NCBI GenBank assembly: GCA_002383415.1
Contig: DFYU01000107.1
Coordinates: 1 to 8,205, forward strand
Direction of reading: 5' to 3'
Source: Geobacter sp. UBA4074
Lineage (GTDB): Bacteria > Desulfobacterota > Desulfuromonadia > Geobacterales > Pseudopelobacteraceae
DNA length: 8,205 bases
The position numbers were made by a program, and so were the translations under genes. Below, piece by piece: positions 5,964 through 8,205 of this stretch. The notes beneath the pieces are model-generated. The model had not been told where the DNA came from, did no database searches, and worked only from the letters and a program-made list of their open reading frames with translations. Position 1 is the stretch's first letter. Each line of letters begins with the position of its first letter.

Positions 5964-7421
5964 TTAACGTTCTTCCAGTACACCGATGCTGATCCTGCCG
6001 ATCACGCCAACCAGTGGCGCCAGGTCAGCCACCGTATGCCCCTCAAACAGAGCCAGGTGGGTCGGGTCGGCCGGCAGCTGATCAAAGGTCGGGTCCACCG
6101 CCACCCAGCGACCGTCAAGCCAGCTTTCCGCCCAGCTGTGAAAGAGAAAAGCCTGACCATCCCGAGAGACCAGACCGGATACAAATCTGGTTGGAATGCC
6201 GCTGGCCCGGGCCAGTGCCGTGTAGAGCTTGGCGTGACTCTGGCAGTTGCCGCTCTTTTTCTCCAGCGCCGCCAAGGCGCTGCCGCTGTCATCCACCGTA
6301 TCGGCCAGATACTGCGCTGTCCAGCTGGATAGTGCCTGGGCCTGGGCCACAACGCCGCTCTTCCCGTCCACAACCTGCCGGGCCTGAGCAATAATGGCCG
6401 GGCTGGCGGCCTCGATCCCCTCCCACGAGGCCAGATAGCTGCTTTCAAGCGGCGCACCCGGACCGATCCCCCCAGGCCGTAGCGCGCCGGTTCTGATCAC
6501 CAACTGCTCGCCGTTCCGCTCGCTCCACTGCCAGCCATCGGCCACCAGGGGCAGCTGTAGGCCATAGCCGTCGATGGCCACCGCCAGACCGGTCAGGCGC
6601 GTCATCGCCATCTTGAGTCCCGGCTCGGCCCGCACCTGACTAAGGTCGTAGATCAGGTCCTTCTTGGAGAGGGCCATGCCACTGACCACCGCTGCCAGCC
6701 GCTCAGGCTGTTCGGCCCGGGTCAGCACCAGCCCGTCTCGCACCGATTCCAGCAGCGTATTGCCTTGGCTGTCGACCCAAATTTCGTTCTCCACAAAGGG
6801 ATACAGGTCGTTGCGCAGCTTGATGGCCGGCTGGCCGTCGGGGGTGGCCTGCTCTCCCTCCACCGTGATACTGACCGGCTTGATCTTGATCTCCTCTGGA
6901 TCAAAGACCTGCACCCGGAAGACCGTACCGGCCAGCGGTCCCTTCAGCAGCGGGTAGAGGTTCAAGAGCGGACCGGCCAGCAGCTGCCCCTTGAACTTGA
7001 GCAGACGCTTGCTGGCCTTGCCCTGCACCACCTGCCGCAGCAGCAGTCCATCGGTCACCACCTTGCCGGTTAGCCGCGTGTGCCGGCCGTTGATGGTCTG
7101 CTCCACCTCGATGGTTTGCAGTGCTAACCCTGCGCTCAGCCGATAGACCTCACGGGAGCTGGCCTCTTTGCTGAAGCCCATCACCCGCATCCGCACGCTG
7201 CCGCTGCCCTCGATCTGAAAACCGCCCTCCGGCAGGGCCGTTACCTGTTGCCGATAAAAACCGACCTGCTCATCGGCCATCAGGATGGCGAACCAGCGCT
7301 CTCCCAGCGGCGGAGCAACCAGCAGCGATGTGGCACCGGCCGGCTGCAACGGCTGCAGACACAAAAAAGCGGCGGTCAGGACCGCCGCCACAATACGCGA
7401 CACAACACCACTCACTGCCAT
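5964..7421 (-). CDS. Exported transglutaminase-like protein
   Basis: 485 residues. Residues 1-30 form a Sec signal peptide (R9 ahead of a long Ala/Val/Leu core, possible cleavage after PAGA near 30); C21 is not in a proper lipobox. Residues about 35-340 are a beta-rich region without a motif I recognise. The C-terminal transglutaminase-like core has the papain-type triad C393 (KSGNCQSHAKLY), H428 (FLFHSWAESW) and D443 (WVAVDPTFDQ), all intact, followed by PADPTHLALFEG. Bacterial members may be proteases, amidases or cross-linking enzymes; the substrate cannot be inferred, but the signal peptide places it in the periplasm. The start at 7421 has AGGAAG seven bases upstream. It lies 29 bases downstream of the REC-GGDEF gene on the same strand and is probably co-transcribed. 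Codons 11-20 also encode a perfect hairpin plus T-run on the sense strand (listed separately). Confidence 0.9.
   Translation of the reverse strand: MAVSGVVSRIVAAVLTAAFLCLQPLQPAGATSLLVAPPLGERWFAILMADEQVGFYRQQVTALPEGGFQIEGSGSVRMRVMGFSKEASSREVYRLSAGLALQTIEVEQTINGRHTRLTGKVVTDGLLLRQVVQGKASKRLLKFKGQLLAGPLLNLYPLLKGPLAGTVFRVQVFDPEEIKIKPVSITVEGEQATPDGQPAIKLRNDLYPFVENEIWVDSQGNTLLESVRDGLVLTRAEQPERLAAVVSGMALSKKDLIYDLSQVRAEPGLKMAMTRLTGLAVAIDGYGLQLPLVADGWQWSERNGEQLVIRTGALRPGGIGPGAPLESSYLASWEGIEAASPAIIAQARQVVDGKSGVVAQAQALSSWTAQYLADTVDDSGSALAALEKKSGNCQSHAKLYTALARASGIPTRFVSGLVSRDGQAFLFHSWAESWLDGRWVAVDPTFDQLPADPTHLALFEGHTVADLAPLVGVIGRISIGVLEER
7363..7388 (-). terminator. Intrinsic terminator or attenuator inside the transglutaminase gene
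   Basis: Read on the minus strand, GCGGCGGTC (7388-7380) and GACCGCCGC (7377-7369) form a perfect nine-base inverted repeat around CT, followed at once by six T (7368-7363). All this lies 33 bases downstream of the start codon of the exported protein, in its signal-peptide codons (A-A-V-L-T-A-A-F-L), and 62 bases past the stop of the upstream cyclase gene. The shape is that of a canonical Rho-independent terminator in the transcribed direction. The hairpin is directly visible; that it terminates, and when, is inference. Chance pairing of GC-rich alanine codons is the main alternative. Confidence 0.55.
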
Positions 7422-7450
7422 AGCTTTGCTTCCTGTTCTCCTGGTCCCGT

Positions 7451-8205
7451 TCAGGTCATGCTGGCCGGGTCGCTGACCACCACCTGGTTGCGGCCCCGGG
7501 CCTTGGCCTGGTACAGCGCCTCGTCGGCGGAACGCAGCAGGCCGTCGATATCTTCATAGTGCGGCGAAGGATAGACCGCCACCCCCAGACTGGCGGTGAT
7601 CCGCTCAACGGCCATCGGACCGGCCAGGTGCATCCCCTGAATCGAGAGCCTGATCCGATCCGCCACCATGTAGGCCTCTTTCAAAGCGGTGTCCGGCAGG
7701 ATCGCCACAAACTCCTCACCGCCGTAGCGGGCCGCCACGTCGTAGTTACGCAGTTCCTTCTGCATCTGCAGCGCCACCTTCTGCAGCACCACATCGCCCT
7801 GCATATGACCGTGGGTGTCGTTGATCCGTTTGAAGTGGTCAAGATCGATCATGATCAGAGAGACCATGCCATCCTTGCGGCGGGCCCGCTGCAACTCCTT
7901 GTCCAGGGCCTCGATCAGGAACCGCCGGTTAAAGAGGCCCGTCAGATGGTCGGTGTTGGACAGTTCCAGCAGCAGTTCGTTGGTCCGCTTCAGGTCGTCC
8001 TGCAGGTGCTTGATCTTGAGGTGAACCTTCATGCGGGCCACCAGCTCCTCGGGATCGAACGGCTTGGTCAGAAAATCGCAAGCCCCCTGGTCCAGTCCCT
8101 TGATCTTCAGCTCGCGATCTTCATTGCCGGTCAGGATGATCACCGGGGTGTCCGACACCTCGGGCCGGGTCTTGAGCATGCCCAGGAACTTGAAGCCGTC
8201 CATGC
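7451..8205 (-). CDS. REC-GGDEF diguanylate cyclase (PleD-like), N-terminal end missing
   Basis: The frame runs off the right edge; the ATG at 8203 is internal, being the Met of a receiver-domain MDG motif, so the start and the phospho-accepting aspartate are outside. Numbering from that Met: the rest of the receiver domain (1-62) has ILTGNED with the conserved Thr and LTKPFD with the conserved Lys47. A helical, probably coiled-coil linker covers about 52-84. The GGDEF domain starts at DHLTGLFNRR (85-94), has the metal/GTP segment MIDLDHFKRIND, the active-site motif GGEEF at 161-165, and an RNYD inhibitory site (152-155) exactly five residues before it. The family makes cyclic di-GMP from two GTP when phosphorylation drives dimerisation; the intact RXXD predicts product inhibition. 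Cytoplasmic. It ends 29 bases before the transglutaminase gene on the same strand, with no terminator in the gap itself. Confidence 0.94.
   Translation of the reverse strand, partial: MDGFKFLGMLKTRPEVSDTPVIILTGNEDRELKIKGLDQGACDFLTKPFDPEELVARMKVHLKIKHLQDDLKRTNELLLELSNTDHLTGLFNRRFLIEALDKELQRARRKDGMVSLIMIDLDHFKRINDTHGHMQGDVVLQKVALQMQKELRNYDVAARYGGEEFVAILPDTALKEAYMVADRIRLSIQGMHLAGPMAVERITASLGVAVYPSPHYEDIDGLLRSADEALYQAKARGRNQVVVSDPASMT

Noticed and set aside
5910..6332. Plus-strand open frame opposite the transglutaminase core
   Set aside because: It is antisense to the catalytic Cys-His-Asp region, which is clearly conserved on the minus strand; it has no ribosome binding site or recognisable product.
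7451..8203. The ATG at 8203 as the true start of the cyclase gene
   Set aside because: The protein would begin in the middle of a receiver domain, at the MDG that follows the phospho-acceptor strand, so the gene must continue past the right edge.

Overview
The window is GC-rich, densely coded bacterial DNA with seven protein genes, two of them cut by the window edges. The gene content (an Fe-S DinG-type helicase, an exported proline-rich small protein, a PleD-like REC-GGDEF protein, an exported transglutaminase-like protein, an M16 protease) and the short intergenic gaps suggest a Gram-negative proteobacterium, possibly a Geobacter/Desulfuromonas relative. That assignment is inferred from style and was not tested by search. 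No tRNA, rRNA, CRISPR array, insertion sequence or phage gene is visible.

Layout. (1) Positions 3-2024, plus strand: most of a DinG/XPD-type helicase, starting just upstream of its Walker A motif. (2) 2070-2627, plus: a small exported protein of unknown function with a proline-rich N-terminal part and a charged basic tail. A strong bidirectional hairpin terminator (2639-2667) separates it from (3) 2694-3185, minus: a four-helix membrane protein of unknown function. (4) A 106-base divergent intergenic region (3186-3291) with back-to-back promoter candidates sharing the palindromic -10 GTTATAAC. (5) 3292-5947, plus: three tightly packed genes (membrane sensor histidine kinase, HIT-family nucleotide hydrolase, M16 metalloprotease) that overlap by 4 and 1 bases. 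(6) 5964-7421, minus: an exported transglutaminase-like protein. Upstream of it on the same strand is (7) 7451-8205, minus: the 3' part of a REC-GGDEF diguanylate cyclase running off the right edge.

How they may work together. The kinase, HIT and M16 genes look like one translationally coupled transcript. The kinase has almost no periplasmic domain and no response regulator gene lies within the window, so its signal source and partner are open; the divergent four-helix protein is one candidate. The diguanylate cyclase and transglutaminase genes are 29 bases apart and could be co-transcribed. Inside the first codons of the transglutaminase gene, however, lies a near-ideal intrinsic terminator reading in the direction of that transcript (stem 7369-7388, then six T). 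This is the most interesting unexplained signal here: it may end the cyclase transcript or act as a translation-dependent attenuator of the exported enzyme. Apart from this, most of the window looks like ordinary core-genome territory, and I see no clearly new multi-gene system.
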